Part shown: positions 24,301-34,699 of the stretch, one piece after another
Position numbering within the stretch: the stretch's first letter is position 1
Layout: each line of letters starts with the position of its first letter
Source of the DNA: Neodiprion pinetum
Lineage: Eukaryota > Arthropoda > Insecta > Hymenoptera > Diprionidae
Reading direction: 5' to 3'
Length of the DNA: 64,000 bases
Assembly (NCBI RefSeq): GCF_021155775.2
Contig: NC_060233.1
Span: 37,975,077-38,039,076, forward strand
Notes under the pieces: model-generated
What the model saw: the letters and a program-made list of their open reading frames with translations, nothing else
Database searches by the model: none
What the model was told of the DNA's origin: nothing
Translations under genes and position numbers: made by a program

Positions 24301-24721
24301 GAGCAGGAAGATGGGTGAAATTTTTCTCGACGAGGAGATAATACATATGTGACACAACCCCAAATAGATACAACACCAAACATATTATATATATAGATAT
24401 ATAAAGTACAGCAATGATGATACATGATTATATCGCATACGCATGTCGTTACGTAACATATATATACATATATATATAAATATATATATACATACGTATA
24501 TATGTACATGGTATACATGTATATGTATATTTATATAAACAGATGGCAGTACGGTAATAGGTATAGTTAGCGTTCAAGTTAGTAGTCAGAGCAGTAATGG
24601 ACAGAGACACAACCAGAACACCCATGTTAAAAACAGAACAAACACCGTCACATTTTTAAGCACCGTACACACATGTTATAATGTATAATATATAGATTAG
24701 TAGTTTAGTCGTGAAGTATGT

Positions 24722-24747
24722 GGGGGGGGAAAAAAAAAAAAAAAAAA
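24722..24747 (+). repeat. G8A18 homopolymer pair
   Basis: Eight G then eighteen A in the intron between the two SNARE exons. On the transcript strand this reads U18C8, a strong pyrimidine run about 280 nt downstream of the canonical SNARE exon. It may be a splicing-factor (PTB-like) binding site or just a microsatellite, and its length is prone to assembly error. Confidence 0.6.
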
Positions 24748-25023
24748 CCCAAGATGAAACGAAGAAACGAAAAAGCGACGAGAGTAGTGAATGTGGTAAG
24801 AATCCGTTGTTTTTAATTAAGTATTGAAATGCGGAGTGTAGAGAATAAAAAAGAATATACGGTTGGTGGGAAAAATTGGTGCGGGAGAATGGGAGATGCG
24901 TAAAACGGGGGAATGACGGATTCGCATGGGGATAAGGGTGAGACGGACAAGGAGAAAAAAAAAGTGACCAATTAGAAATGTACGAACACGAATGTCATTT
25001 TTATAAATATGGGAGGGACTCAC

Positions 25024-25134
25024 CCGTCGAGCTTTGCTTTGATACTTGAGTGCTTTTTTGGTGTCCTGCGTGGCAGTCTGAACGTAGTCAACGGCATGTT
25101 CCACGTGGTATTCTATGCGATCTATCATCTCTCC
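25024..25134 (-). CDS. Syntaxin-1A canonical exon, second half of SNARE motif
   Basis: The acceptor is GTGCTTTAG and the donor CGG|GTGAGT, 111 nt, phase 0 at both ends. It encodes GEMIDRIEYHVEHAVDYV, QTATQDTKKALKYQ, SKARR, which I recognise as the standard insect and vertebrate syntaxin-1 sequence directly after the ionic-layer glutamine. It supplies layers +1 to +8 of the Qa-SNARE helix and the start of the basic segment that contacts acidic lipids at the membrane. It joins 27336-27473 upstream and either anchor exon downstream. Confidence 0.97.
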
Positions 25135-27335
25135 CTAAAGCACGCGACGCAACCCAACGGTAACGGGAAGATATTGTTAGTTTTAGAATAAACCAGTTTC
25201 TTTTCATGCATCCGCAATACAGACCGATATTATAAGAAAAGGTGTGGGGATTAGGATTTTTTTATTATTAACAGATACAATTATCCAATTGTCTTTCGAT
25301 GATTGCGATCGTATCCTCACTCAGAATGTAATGCAAAAAAAAAAAAAAATGCGTACCGAGAAGTCTACTGCAAAGATAACAGGAATGCATCTTCTGCAAA
25401 ATCGCAGGCGAATATATTAAAGTACAATCAAACGTAGAATGAAATTATCGACGATCTTGTTTTGTCCTCTCAAAGGATGATTTCATTTTCTTCCAACAAC
25501 AGTTTGATCGCAATGATACGCCAATTTTATTATATCATAGGAATTTTTGGATTTATAAAAATGAATCAATGTAAATCGCAGTTATTTGAGTGAGGAAACA
25601 CATCGGTGAAAGCAATTTGATATTCAAACTACATGTTATCCCAGACAATGGTAATTAATGTAACGTGCAAAGTATGAACAGCATGGGTTAGATTTATCAA
25701 CCTAGTCATCATCATCTTGCAGGTATTCGTTATACTGTAGAATTTTTTCAGTCAAACAGGGAGAATTAAAATACTGTTTAAATCTGGGTAGCCAGAAATT
25801 GAACCAATACTTGGAGGGTCGAGTTGACTACTCGAAAATATAAACCGTCAGAATTGTTTCAGGAATTCGTGGTATTCTACCGAATGCCAAAAATCCAGTA
25901 CATATTCATGTCTATTTTTTTCTGTACAAGATGAATCAACGTAAGCTGGTATGTTTTTGGAAATTAGGAGTTTAGCGTGAATATAGATATCACCGTTTGA
26001 AATTAAGAATTAAACGATTAAGTGATACAAGAGTTACCAGGAAGGGTTAATTGCGTCGCGTTATTATCGCTTATATATGTCGAACGAATTAACAAGACTG
26101 AAATAAATTCATCCGGCTGAATGGATCCCTCGGAGAAAGTGAGATTATTTTCATCGTTTGCAACATCAGACGTGAACACGTGATATAACCGAGCTGCGAT
26201 TGTACTCACGATAAAGGAAAGTCTGACACACGAGATCGGAATGAAAACAGCGACGATAGCGAGTTACGAAAGGGATTTTAATCGTCGAAGAAAGCGTACG
26301 ACTTCTCCTTCAATCACTCTACGAAATGGCTAATTCTCGCATACAATTAACCCTCGTCGTTTCGGGCATAGAATCACCGGCTACCACCCTCTACCACGCT
26401 GCTATAATAATCGTCAATATTATTTGCAATTAAAACTTCCCCCGTCCCTTTTGTTTTAACGCCAGTTGAGCGCTCACTGCTACCAAACTTCAAATAATTT
26501 CTCTCCCTTTCTAAATGCGAGGGGGAAATAATTAATTTTTAGCACCTGTTGGGGAGAATAGTCACACTATTACATATTATGGCAACTGAAATAGTAATTT
26601 AGAAACGTAATTTCAATGGAAATTGCCTGAAACTCCTGAACTCCGATGCAAATGCAAAACGCGTAACTTCAATGCGCGTCATTCACACAAATGGTGTGAG
26701 TATAATTTCGTAACAATGTATGGTGGAATTGAATTTACGACTGTAAATGAATATTGCAGTTTCGATATCAACTTGAACGTTGTAATATCATGAATAATAA
26801 TTTCAATGCGACGATTTCAATCGCACAATTATCAGTTACATGCCTGACTGTATTGGAGAATAATCACACCAGGCAGCTTCGCGTCGATTTCAATGAGATT
26901 CGGCAATTATATACGTAGCTTCGTTAATGATGGACACTTTTTTAACAAGACGCGTGGTGACTTTTTTGACGATTTTCCAATACGTTTCAGTCTTTTTCAA
27001 ATCTTAAGAGGACAGGCATTACATGATATCTGAGGTTTGGAAAAGAAAAGTGATCGATTCCAGGAGAACTGACAAAAATTGAAAGATTCAAGGACACTCT
27101 GAATAAAATCACAGATCGACCATAGCTGGAGTTTTAAGTAAGAAGCCGATTTGCAGAGTGTATGTTCATTGAAAAAAAGTATTTTCATATCATATACTGA
27201 AATCAACTTATATAATACAGTGAGGTTCATTCTTTACTGCACTTAATTTGCCAATCTCGCGATGCCTGAACGCAAAAAATTTGAGTAACCGATTGAATAT
27301 ACTGAGTAAATTGCGTACGGTAAGAGATGACTCAC
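25135..27335. other. Intron of syntaxin-1A
   Basis: GT-AG bounded between minus-strand exons. No additional exon or RNA gene was seen. There is an A14 run near 25337. The open frames lack splice or family support. Confidence 0.7.
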
Positions 27336-27473
27336 CTGACTTTCGACTAACATAGCCATATCCATGAACATATCATGGAGTTCCCTGATGGAGTTTTCTA
27401 ATTTAATGATGTCAGCGTGTCGAGCTTCGATGTCTGCCAGCGTCTGTTTCGCTTGTTGCGTCTCCATAATGAT
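27336..27473 (-). CDS. Syntaxin-1A exon, first half of SNARE motif
   Basis: 138 nt, 46 residues, phase 0, acceptor GATACAG, donor CAG|GTGAGT. It reads IIMETQQAKQTLADIEARHA, DIIKLENSIRELHDMF, MDMAMLVESQ. This is the linker end and the N-terminal half of the Qa-SNARE helix, ending exactly at the glutamine of the ionic zero layer (Q226 in human syntaxin-1A). The splice boundary therefore cuts the SNARE motif at its functional centre, leaving the downstream half swappable. Confidence 0.98.
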
Positions 27474-28578
27474 CTGTATCGCAAATAAGTTTAATTTAGC
27501 GGTATACACATAAAGAAACGGTTTGATGTATCATTGATTGAGCAAATTTGTACCAGGAAGAAGCGTTTATTTGATTGATGACATTTCATTTTGTGTATAC
27601 GTGCGGTAAACGCGAGAACCAGGCATTGTGAAAAAAAGAGCTGGGCAAACATCTAGTGCTACCACCATCTCCGATCTTCAACTTAGAAAGATAAAGGATA
27701 TTCCCAAGGAATACCGATCAGCGGATCGAACCTATATCTATTAATCCCGTAAGGTTTTGATTGTGTTTTATCAATTCCTAAGGACTCGATTAGTCTAGGG
27801 CCGTACAAATCGTTTCTTAAACTTTTAATTTTTTCGCTCTAAACTTGGCCGATTTCAAATGATGCTAAAATTAATTCTTTGATGCACCATTTCGCAGTAA
27901 TTTCGTCATAGAAATCGATTTCGCGCAGTCTAGAGGCGGTGCGATTAGCGGATCGACAGATACAGCCGACAAACAAGGAAAAGAAGAAAAAAGTTTTCCC
28001 TTAGGTGTTGATCCCAAAATATTTCGACTGAGATTTTCGATATCTCCAGATAAAAGACTTCTGAATATCGACTTAGGTACTGATAGGATAAACAAAAATC
28101 TCGTATAATCTGGCTCAAGATTTTCGAAGTTTGGTACACCTTTCCATTACTCATTCGTAAAAATTTTAGGAGGTTCGAAATTTTTATCAATCAACAACAA
28201 TATTCAGAGGGAGAGAATATTAAATGATCACGACGCAACGGATCATAAGAAAATTTATGTATTGCTCTGCTTTTTCCTTTTCACTTTACATCTGTCGATG
28301 TTTTGCCCGAAACAAGAGCCCGGCTCGTTTCACCCTGGTTACGATGTGACATGCGACGCAACTTTCGAAACGGAGACGAGAATAGATTGAAAAAAAAAAA
28401 AAAAACCAGATTGCCCAGAACTAAATCTTATAATCTGATTCTTCACTGCGGATACGCGTGGTATTGTGGTAAACAAAGAGAAACAACACCGATTATTCAT
28501 TACCCAGGAAGCATGAAAATTTTCTCTCGTCAAAGTTTTTCGTCTACAACATATGTGTAACATAAAGTGGAAACTTAC
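27474..28578. other. Intron of syntaxin-1A with a satellite relic
   Basis: Intron between the GRTTT exon and the IIMETQQ exon. It contains a diverged monomer of the left-edge satellite (27830-28040). No other exon was recognised. Confidence 0.7.
27830..28040 (+). repeat. Diverged satellite monomer inside a syntaxin-1A intron
   Basis: Blocks match the array monomer in the same order: GCCGATTTCAAATGATGCT to GCGATTTTGAAAAGTGCT; ATTAATTCTTTGATGCACCA to ATCAATTCTTTCAGGCACTA; GTAATTTCGTCATAGAAATC to GTAATTTTGCGAGAAAAATC; GCGCAGTC to GGCACAGTC; ACAGCCGACAAAC to ACGGCCAAAAAAC; TGTTGATCCCA exactly. Identity is perhaps two thirds by eye. The satellite family therefore also exists as dispersed single units. 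Confidence 0.65.
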
Positions 28579-28652
28579 CCCCTGCGTAAAGACAGCTGGG
28601 TTTCCTTGTTCCAACATTTCTTCAAGTTCTTCATTAGTCGTCGTTCTCCCCG
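28579..28652 (-). CDS. Syntaxin-1A exon, linker between Habc and SNARE motif
   Basis: 74 nt: two bases completing a threonine codon (A|CG) then GRTTTNEELEEML, EQGNPAVFTQG. The acceptor is TTTCCAG and the donor GGG|GTAAGT. It corresponds to the vertebrate GRTTT-SEELEDML-ESGNPAIF linker, a region that helps hold the closed conformation and contact Munc18. It follows exon 28947-29129 in phase 1 and leads into 27336-27473 in phase 0. Confidence 0.97.
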
Positions 28653-28734
28653 CTGGAAATGACGATTGTAATTTCATAATAATCCTTCTCTCCAAATTTA
28701 CTTGGATTAAAAACTGCTCGACTCGTATGACGGA

Positions 28735-28912
28735 GCGAGAATATTCACTCTTTAAGAGTGAATTTTTCCACTTTAAACGCTTGGCGCGAATAAAATCACT
28801 CTAAATTTCACTCGATTTGGAGTTGCGCAATTTTCACCTCCGCTTACAATTAGTGATTTTTAACTTCATCGGAGTGAATTCTCACTCCAAGACATTAAAG
28901 AGTGTTGATTCA
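28735..28912. repeat. Clustered GAGTG/CACTC inverted motifs in intron
   Basis: Within about 180 bases the pentamer CACTC or its complement occurs at least seven times, partly as palindromes: ATTCACTCTT-T-AAGAGTGAAT at 28743-28763 and GGAGTGA-ATTC-TCACTCC near 28871-28888. The block begins and ends with similar CACTCTTTAA / TTAAAGAGTG ends. It could be a small inverted-repeat element or a cluster of binding motifs in the 294-nt intron it largely fills. Confidence 0.5.
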
Positions 28913-28946
28913 GGGGCGAATATCAGCGAGTTCTACAACGACTTAC

Positions 28947-29129
28947 TGATTTCAAGCTGCCGTTGTATCCTTCCCTTACATCGCTCTCGATAATCGGTCT
29001 GCGTACGATTGTATTCAGTCATCACCTCGACGAATTTCCTTGACAACGTCGAATGTTGCGTCTTGCGTATCCTTAGGTCTGCCGACGATTTGTTCGTATG
29101 TTCTTCCTGCTCGATGTTTTGCTCTATCA
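28947..29129 (-). CDS. Syntaxin-1A exon, Habc helices b and c
   Basis: 183 nt, acceptor ATTCCAG, donor ATCA|GTAAGT. It reads (V)IEQNIEQEEHTNKSSADL, RIRKTQHSTLSRKFVEVM, TEYNRTQTDYRERCKGR, IQRQLEI. Highly conserved in animal syntaxin-1: parts of the regulatory three-helix Habc bundle that folds back on the SNARE helix. Phase 1 on both sides (G|TG gives valine where fly has glycine; A|CG gives threonine). Confidence 0.98.
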
Positions 29130-29325
29130 CTGGAATATATTCGTTAAGCCGTTAAAAATCCAATGCCAGTCAGAAAATCTCTAGTCCCGACTTTCCGTCG
29201 GTTGTCTCGCTTTGTATAATTATGAGTTTATTGTGCATCGAAAAAAAAAAAAAAAAGTCGAAATGACATGTGAACAAATAACCGCTACTATGCATGATTA
29301 TCAATAAATATGCCATCGTACTCAC
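29130..29325. other. Short intron of syntaxin-1A
   Basis: GT-AG bounded, 196 nt, with an A15 run near 29241. Nothing else seen. Confidence 0.8.
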
Positions 29326-29400
29326 CCTTTAACTTGGCCCGAACTTTGTTGGCAGTTTTCTTTATATCAGCCATCAGATCTTCGAGTTCCATTTTCACCT
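29326..29400 (-). CDS. Syntaxin-1A exon, Habc region (first exon visible)
   Basis: Reads VKMELEDLMADIKK, TANKVRAKLK plus one base of the next codon; donor AAAGG|GTGAGT, acceptor CTGTTTCAG. It aligns with the ELEDLMADIKK-ANRV segment of fly syntaxin-1A. The two bases before the valine codon (AG) complete a codon begun in the upstream exon, most likely lysine. The upstream exon should carry the acidic N-terminus and first Habc helix (an EEIR...KKKHSAIL-type segment), but I could not find it in the remaining 34.6 kb. Confidence 0.95.
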
Positions 29401-32400
29401 CTGAAACAGATAAAAACAAATAATTACCGGACTGTCTAACTGGTATCAATTTAAAGAAAGTAATCGGATAAGGGCTTGTTGTATCACGATTGAGAATTCC
29501 CGTTGCGTGGAGTATCCCAGAGTTACGCGAATACAATAAAATTTGGCATTATTATGTTGATGTATTAAATTTGCGTCAGAAGAAAAAACACTCCTTATTC
29601 AGCCAAGTACTGTGTATAAACGCTAAGCCGATAAGGCCATGCAACGGTAAGTGGTAACGTGTAATACGGTTAATTTAGACGATTACCGGGATTGAAACTT
29701 TGTCTCAGTACGAAGACTAAGCGTTAATCAGAATCTCTCTCACATCTACATCGAGGATACGAGCATTGAGAAACTTGGCAAGGTAGACAGTTTAAGCGTT
29801 ATCTCAAGAAAACGACGACCAGTTTTTGTAACGTTGCGTGCTTGAAAATTATCGCCACTAACCAAAAAGTTTGTCAAAGATAGATGGTCGGTCGTAACGA
29901 AAGGCCCTTGATGAAACATACATCAAAATTTATCACCGAGTAGAGAAAAAAGATCTATAATAACAATAATCCCACGACGCAGATAACCGAACCGACCGTC
30001 GTTCATCCGTTCGTCGGTAAGTGCGTTTGTATTTGCTGTTAGGTACCTAACCGAGACGCACGAACGATTACAAGAGAAAAGTTTTCTCTCTTTCTCTCCA
30101 CTGGACTATGAATATCTGGGTGAAATTTCATCAAGTTAACGAGGCGATGTTAAAGTCTCGTATGCGAGTGATCGAATGTTCGCCATGGTTGACCTTCGAC
30201 CTCGACATCGGTAGGATCGTGGATCGGTACCACCTACGATATTCTACGGTACTCTATAAGCCATCTACGCGCTAATATCGCGTAGGTGTTTCAGAGGCGT
30301 AAACTTGGTGTAGATGAAAGGAGGTTCGCCGCCCACGTTTGAACTCTGACCGTTACTGCGGTACGTTTCGCCGTTAACATCAGGTTCCCACCCCTGACTC
30401 CGCGCTGTCAATATTCGATACACAACGCGGGGTTGACGACAGTCACCCACCCCTTCGGACGTGTAAGCTCCGCACCAACAATGAGACGAGTAGCTTCAAA
30501 CGTATGCGTGTATGTACGTGCAGCAGCATTTTCGCAGGTAAGAGGGTGCGCTCGGATTTTTATTCTTTACGTGTTGTACACGTAACGACGACCTTTCGGT
30601 CCACATTCTGCGGACAAGAAGGAGAGAGAGGCGAAAAGACAGAAATGAAAACTGTTTTCAAAGCACGTTTTCCGTGGGCGTTAGATGGCCCACGCGTTGT
30701 ACGTGGACGCGATTAATTCTGACTCGAGGAACGGAACTCGGTTAAAAAAGAAAAAAAAAAAGGATGAATAAACAAAAAAAGGGGGAGTGCTCGTGTTTCT
30801 AGCAAGGACTTCGATTTAAATTCAGGACAACGTGCTGCGTGAAAATATATCCAATGACATTTGAAATAGGAAATAAGAAACATTGGCATTAAGGCACTGA
30901 GCAATTTTTATTTATAAATTTTCACTTGAGAGATTATACTACGGGCAAAGCAAGTTTTCACAAAGAAACCAAGGTTCGTACGTTTTTTTGGAACATGAAA
31001 TTTTTTTCTCAGGATCGATAGTACTTTGCATAAGAACGAGTTTACTTCTTCGACAGACTCAAAATTCCAATCTTATTTACGAAATTCCCTGACTTTTCCC
31101 TACTGCAAGGAATTCCCTAAATTTTGCCCGTCCCCCTCGTGTCGCACGGAATATTGCGAGCATGTAGAGACATATGGGACATTTCACATCATAACAGGTC
31201 TGCCGCCACTTGAAAAGAAGACGTCGGTAGCCAATTTCGGAAAAAAGTCGTCTACAGTTTTCCCGTGTTTATCAATTTTCATTTCATACGTGTATACAAT
31301 GTTACGCAGGAATGACACGGTTTTATACATAGAATGGATGATATTATACTTAATACAGAAAGTTCGTTTAAATCCTGCACGCCGTATGTATTTTCCTGGT
31401 ATTTCTCATATAAGGGTGAAATGGTGATTCGCTCGAGGGAATTATTCCATGTCATATTGTCGGGTATTACGGCTCTTCGTGGGCTTCCCATTAAAGTTCA
31501 GAGTACCCAATGTTCCGACGAGAATTATATAACCTACGAGATTTGTTAATTAGTAATCTTGAGTCCAAGATATGAAAATTTTTATATAATAATTAATTTG
31601 ATTTCATATTCTTCATCGATAACCTACAATATGATATACGTATACCTAAGTTGATTGAATTTTCAATTTCGAAATGAAATCGTCGAATTAATTATTCGTC
31701 GCCATGAAAAACTTCTCGCCATATGTCACGACGGTAATTACAATTTTGTAGAAACGAGAAGCAAAGCTGAAAATTGCTTGAAAGGTGCCGATGAGAGTGG
31801 CTAACGGGGTACGGAGGTATGCAGGGGATGATTAAGAGTACGGCAATGAGAAAAAAAGGTGGGCATAAATTAAGGTGTAAACTCGGTATAAATTAAGAAT
31901 GCAATTTGGCTTAATTCCAAATGCTAATGCGATCCGAGAGCTTCTTTCCGTTATCGTACATATAATATGCACAATGTAGGCATGTACGTACATGAGATAT
32001 AGTTGAAATAAAAAAATGAATGCTGTGATAAAGAATACCAATGAACCCTGTGTGCCTTTTTCAAACAAAACAGCAACAAAAGCGATGAAAAGCGAATCGA
32101 TAAATAATCGCAAACTGCTCGCGCAAGTCCATTCAAAGCACGAATCCAAAAATTTTTCTCATGATCGATTCGTTACGCTGTATAATGTATAGCCGGAGCT
32201 TTCAGTGATGTGATTAAAGTGGGTCAAAAATTTATTTCACCATTAGAGGATGAAATCAGCTAGAAGATCGTCCAATCATTATTCCATCAATATTAATACT
32301 CCTCGGAGAATTTTGTTTTATCGCGATAGGATAGTTGGTTTGCGGAGAGTTTACAAGAAATAAATGAACTGATACGAGAAAGCTCACTGGGCGAATGGAT

Positions 32401-34608
32401 GTTGAACCAAGTGGAAATTTCGTCGAAAAATTTTTGCGGATCAATACTCTCGGATATTATATTTCCGGTATTCGGTGTAAGGTATAGGATTTTACAGCAG
32501 GTACTTCAGGGAGCATGCGGCACCCCTTAAACGTTAACGTCCTGCGGAAAGCAGGTTTGAATCCTTATACTTCCCCAGTTACTACTTTCGACGAAATTCG
32601 AATGGTATATTTTTATCGGTTATCTACCCGAGCGTGTAATAAACGAATAATATCTGCATCGCGAAAGCTCACGGCAAAAATGCTTTCAGCGTACGTATCT
32701 TACCCAGCATCACATGTTGCTATACGCATTATAGTTCTGCTGTTACTGGATATCATTACTCAGCGTGACAGTTATTTTTCAAACATTACGGACCTCCGTT
32801 ACACGCCATCATTATTACGTGTAACAGACGAACGACTGCGAATGACTCGATTCGTTTTCTAGCAAAATTTCAATCTCGCCAAGCTTCTTTGCCCAGCTGG
32901 AAAATCGATTGATAAATTTCCATCTTGGGAATTAAAATAACGATCAAAACTCGTTGAAGATACAAAAATCCGTATAAATTACTCCGTAAGTTCCCCATCA
33001 GAGAGGCGAAAATATTATTCCGGAAGTGACCAAGTTTTCCCCTCAACTCTCGTTATACGGAAAGAGTCGCCGGGTGTCTTTCACCTCAAATTCCCCCCCA
33101 CATCAACCAGACGTATTAATCAACCTCGAGGTTAGAGCGTCACCGCATCGACGGACAGGCAGGATCCCTGTTTCGTTGCCACAACGCCCACTCGATATCC
33201 GAATCGTACAAAAAGGGGTCAGTATTATGACCGCATTCACTCGGGGTAAAAGCATCCAGTCATCGTTTAGCTCCTCCTACACCTACCACGCAATTTTATC
33301 TTTCAACAAAGCTTGCGCTGTTCGAATTCTCCCCGAAACGCCTCTGTCGCCGTGAACGTTCAACTTTTGACCTTTGGTCATTCGTTCTCACAGTTAGCCC
33401 AAGAAAAGAAGCACAATTGCAATGAAAATCATTTTCTTTCTTTGATCTTTCCGCAATCGAAAATTCAGTCGACTTCTTCCTCGATAAGTACACGGCGTCG
33501 TTACGCGGTTTGGAAAAATTTGCCAAACGCGATGACGGTATGGCGAAAAAATGGAAGTCACGTCGTAGACGTAGAGTTTTTTAATCGAAAATAGGACGGA
33601 GAAGTCCGTGCAGTCGGCAGTGTTTATTATTCGACGTTAGAACTGTAACGGAGTTAGCAAAGTGGTGAAAATTTAACACGACAGGGATGCTGCAGGTATA
33701 CCTGTATCTGTCATTTGCGAAGGCATTTAATTGCTCGCCGCCTTGATTACTCGTTCGTTGTTAATTCGCTTGCACGTGATGCTGTGAACTCTGCAGAGTT
33801 TCTAGGCAGGTATATAGACGTATACGTTATACATACGTACGTACACACATATACATATACATATACGCGTACGTTTGCCTAAAGACACACTGCGGAATAC
33901 TTTCAAATATGAAAATTGCCCAGATGTGAAATAAACCAATCTCGGTTTTCATTGAGAAATTAATTTCCCACCGTATATCGCTATCGGTCACCGTTAAATA
34001 AATATTATATCTTGGAGCGCATCTCGTGCGTACGCTGTGTGTATAGAAAATGAACTTGGATCAAATGAAATCATTGCGAATGAATTTTGAAACAATAATT
34101 TGTGAATTTACGAAGGGGACACAGTGTCTACGCGCTCTTTAAAATTTGAGAATATCTAGGAAAACAATGCTCCATATCGTCTATAGAAACTTGCATAGCT
34201 GCAAGCACGTGTTCTCTTTGTACGTTTACCCATGCTTGTGACATGTGATTGCTCAAAGCATCTTACATGCTGGTATATAACGCAGTGTACCTACCTACGT
34301 CATAAGGCTCGTTGTATATGATATATAGATTCCAAGCACATCGGTCGCATTTTAAAGATGGAGTAAAAGAGCAGCTCCCCTTCTTCCAGGGTTTGGCAAA
34401 AAAATTTTCAACTTAAAATAACGTATATCTCTAACTTTGATTTATGAAACTGTTGAATTTTTTTTACGTTTCACGTTACAGGTACGTATGTGGGGATCCG
34501 GAATATCAGTCATTACTGGCGTAATTTTGAGAGCGAAAAAGAAAGGCATAAAGATTTTCTGTCTGCTTTTATCCAATTTAACGAAATTGCAAATGAGAAA
34601 TAGATAGT

Positions 34609-34612
<4 letters not shown>
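29401..34612. other. Presumed 5' intron of syntaxin-1A, first part
   Basis: No conserved exon was found. 30265-30490 is relatively GC-rich and open on the minus strand for about 75 codons, but the product is unrecognised and has no splice partner. Runs of A near 30748-30760 and short plus-strand frames near 31026-31549 look accidental. Confidence 0.5.

Positions 34613-34697
<85 letters not shown>
34613..34697 (+). repeat. (GA)n microsatellite, 85 nt
   Basis: An uninterrupted GA run. On the minus strand, the transcribed strand if this is the syntaxin intron, it is a pure CU tract. It generates the serine-leucine and arginine-glutamate frames seen on both strands, which are not genes. Confidence 0.98.

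Positions 34698-34699
<2 letters not shown>

Larger units (their letters stand above)
16087..29400 (-). other. Syntaxin-1A gene, 3' two-thirds
   Basis: Eight coding exons on the minus strand encode a neuronal-type Qa-SNARE, which pairs with SNAP-25 and synaptobrevin to drive synaptic vesicle fusion at the plasma membrane. Exon order: 29400-29326, 29129-28947, 28652-28579, 27473-27336, then one of 25134-25024 or 24226-24116, then one of 21559-21482 or 16178-16098. Every intron has GT-AG ends, and the internal frame is continuous across all junctions. The part seen corresponds to roughly residue 70 to the C-terminus of a protein of about 290 residues. The N-terminal exon(s) were not found, so the gene continues to the right, possibly beyond the window. 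The fly orthologue has one C-terminus as far as I recall. Nematode unc-64 and vertebrate STX2/STX3 are known to vary theirs by alternative terminal exons. Confidence 0.95.

Noticed and set aside
23831..24518. Apparent 182-codon minus-strand protein with an N-terminal hydrophobic stretch
   Set aside because: Only residues from 24226-24116 are coding. The upstream part is the pyrimidine-rich intron read through the acceptor, and the downstream part is intron past the AAG|GTAAAA donor.
28339..28695. 118-codon minus-strand frame MERRIIMKLQSSFP...
   Set aside because: It contains the real 74-nt exon (28652-28579) but starts in the upstream intron and runs past the GGG|GTAAGT donor.
30265..30490. 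Minus-strand open stretch of about 75 codons close to the first visible syntaxin exon
   Set aside because: Considered as the missing upstream exon, but it has no acidic N-peptide or Habc helix residues and no convincing splice pair.
32520..32560. GGTTTGAATCC-like box suggesting a tRNA
   Set aside because: No matching A box or cloverleaf arms could be placed around it.
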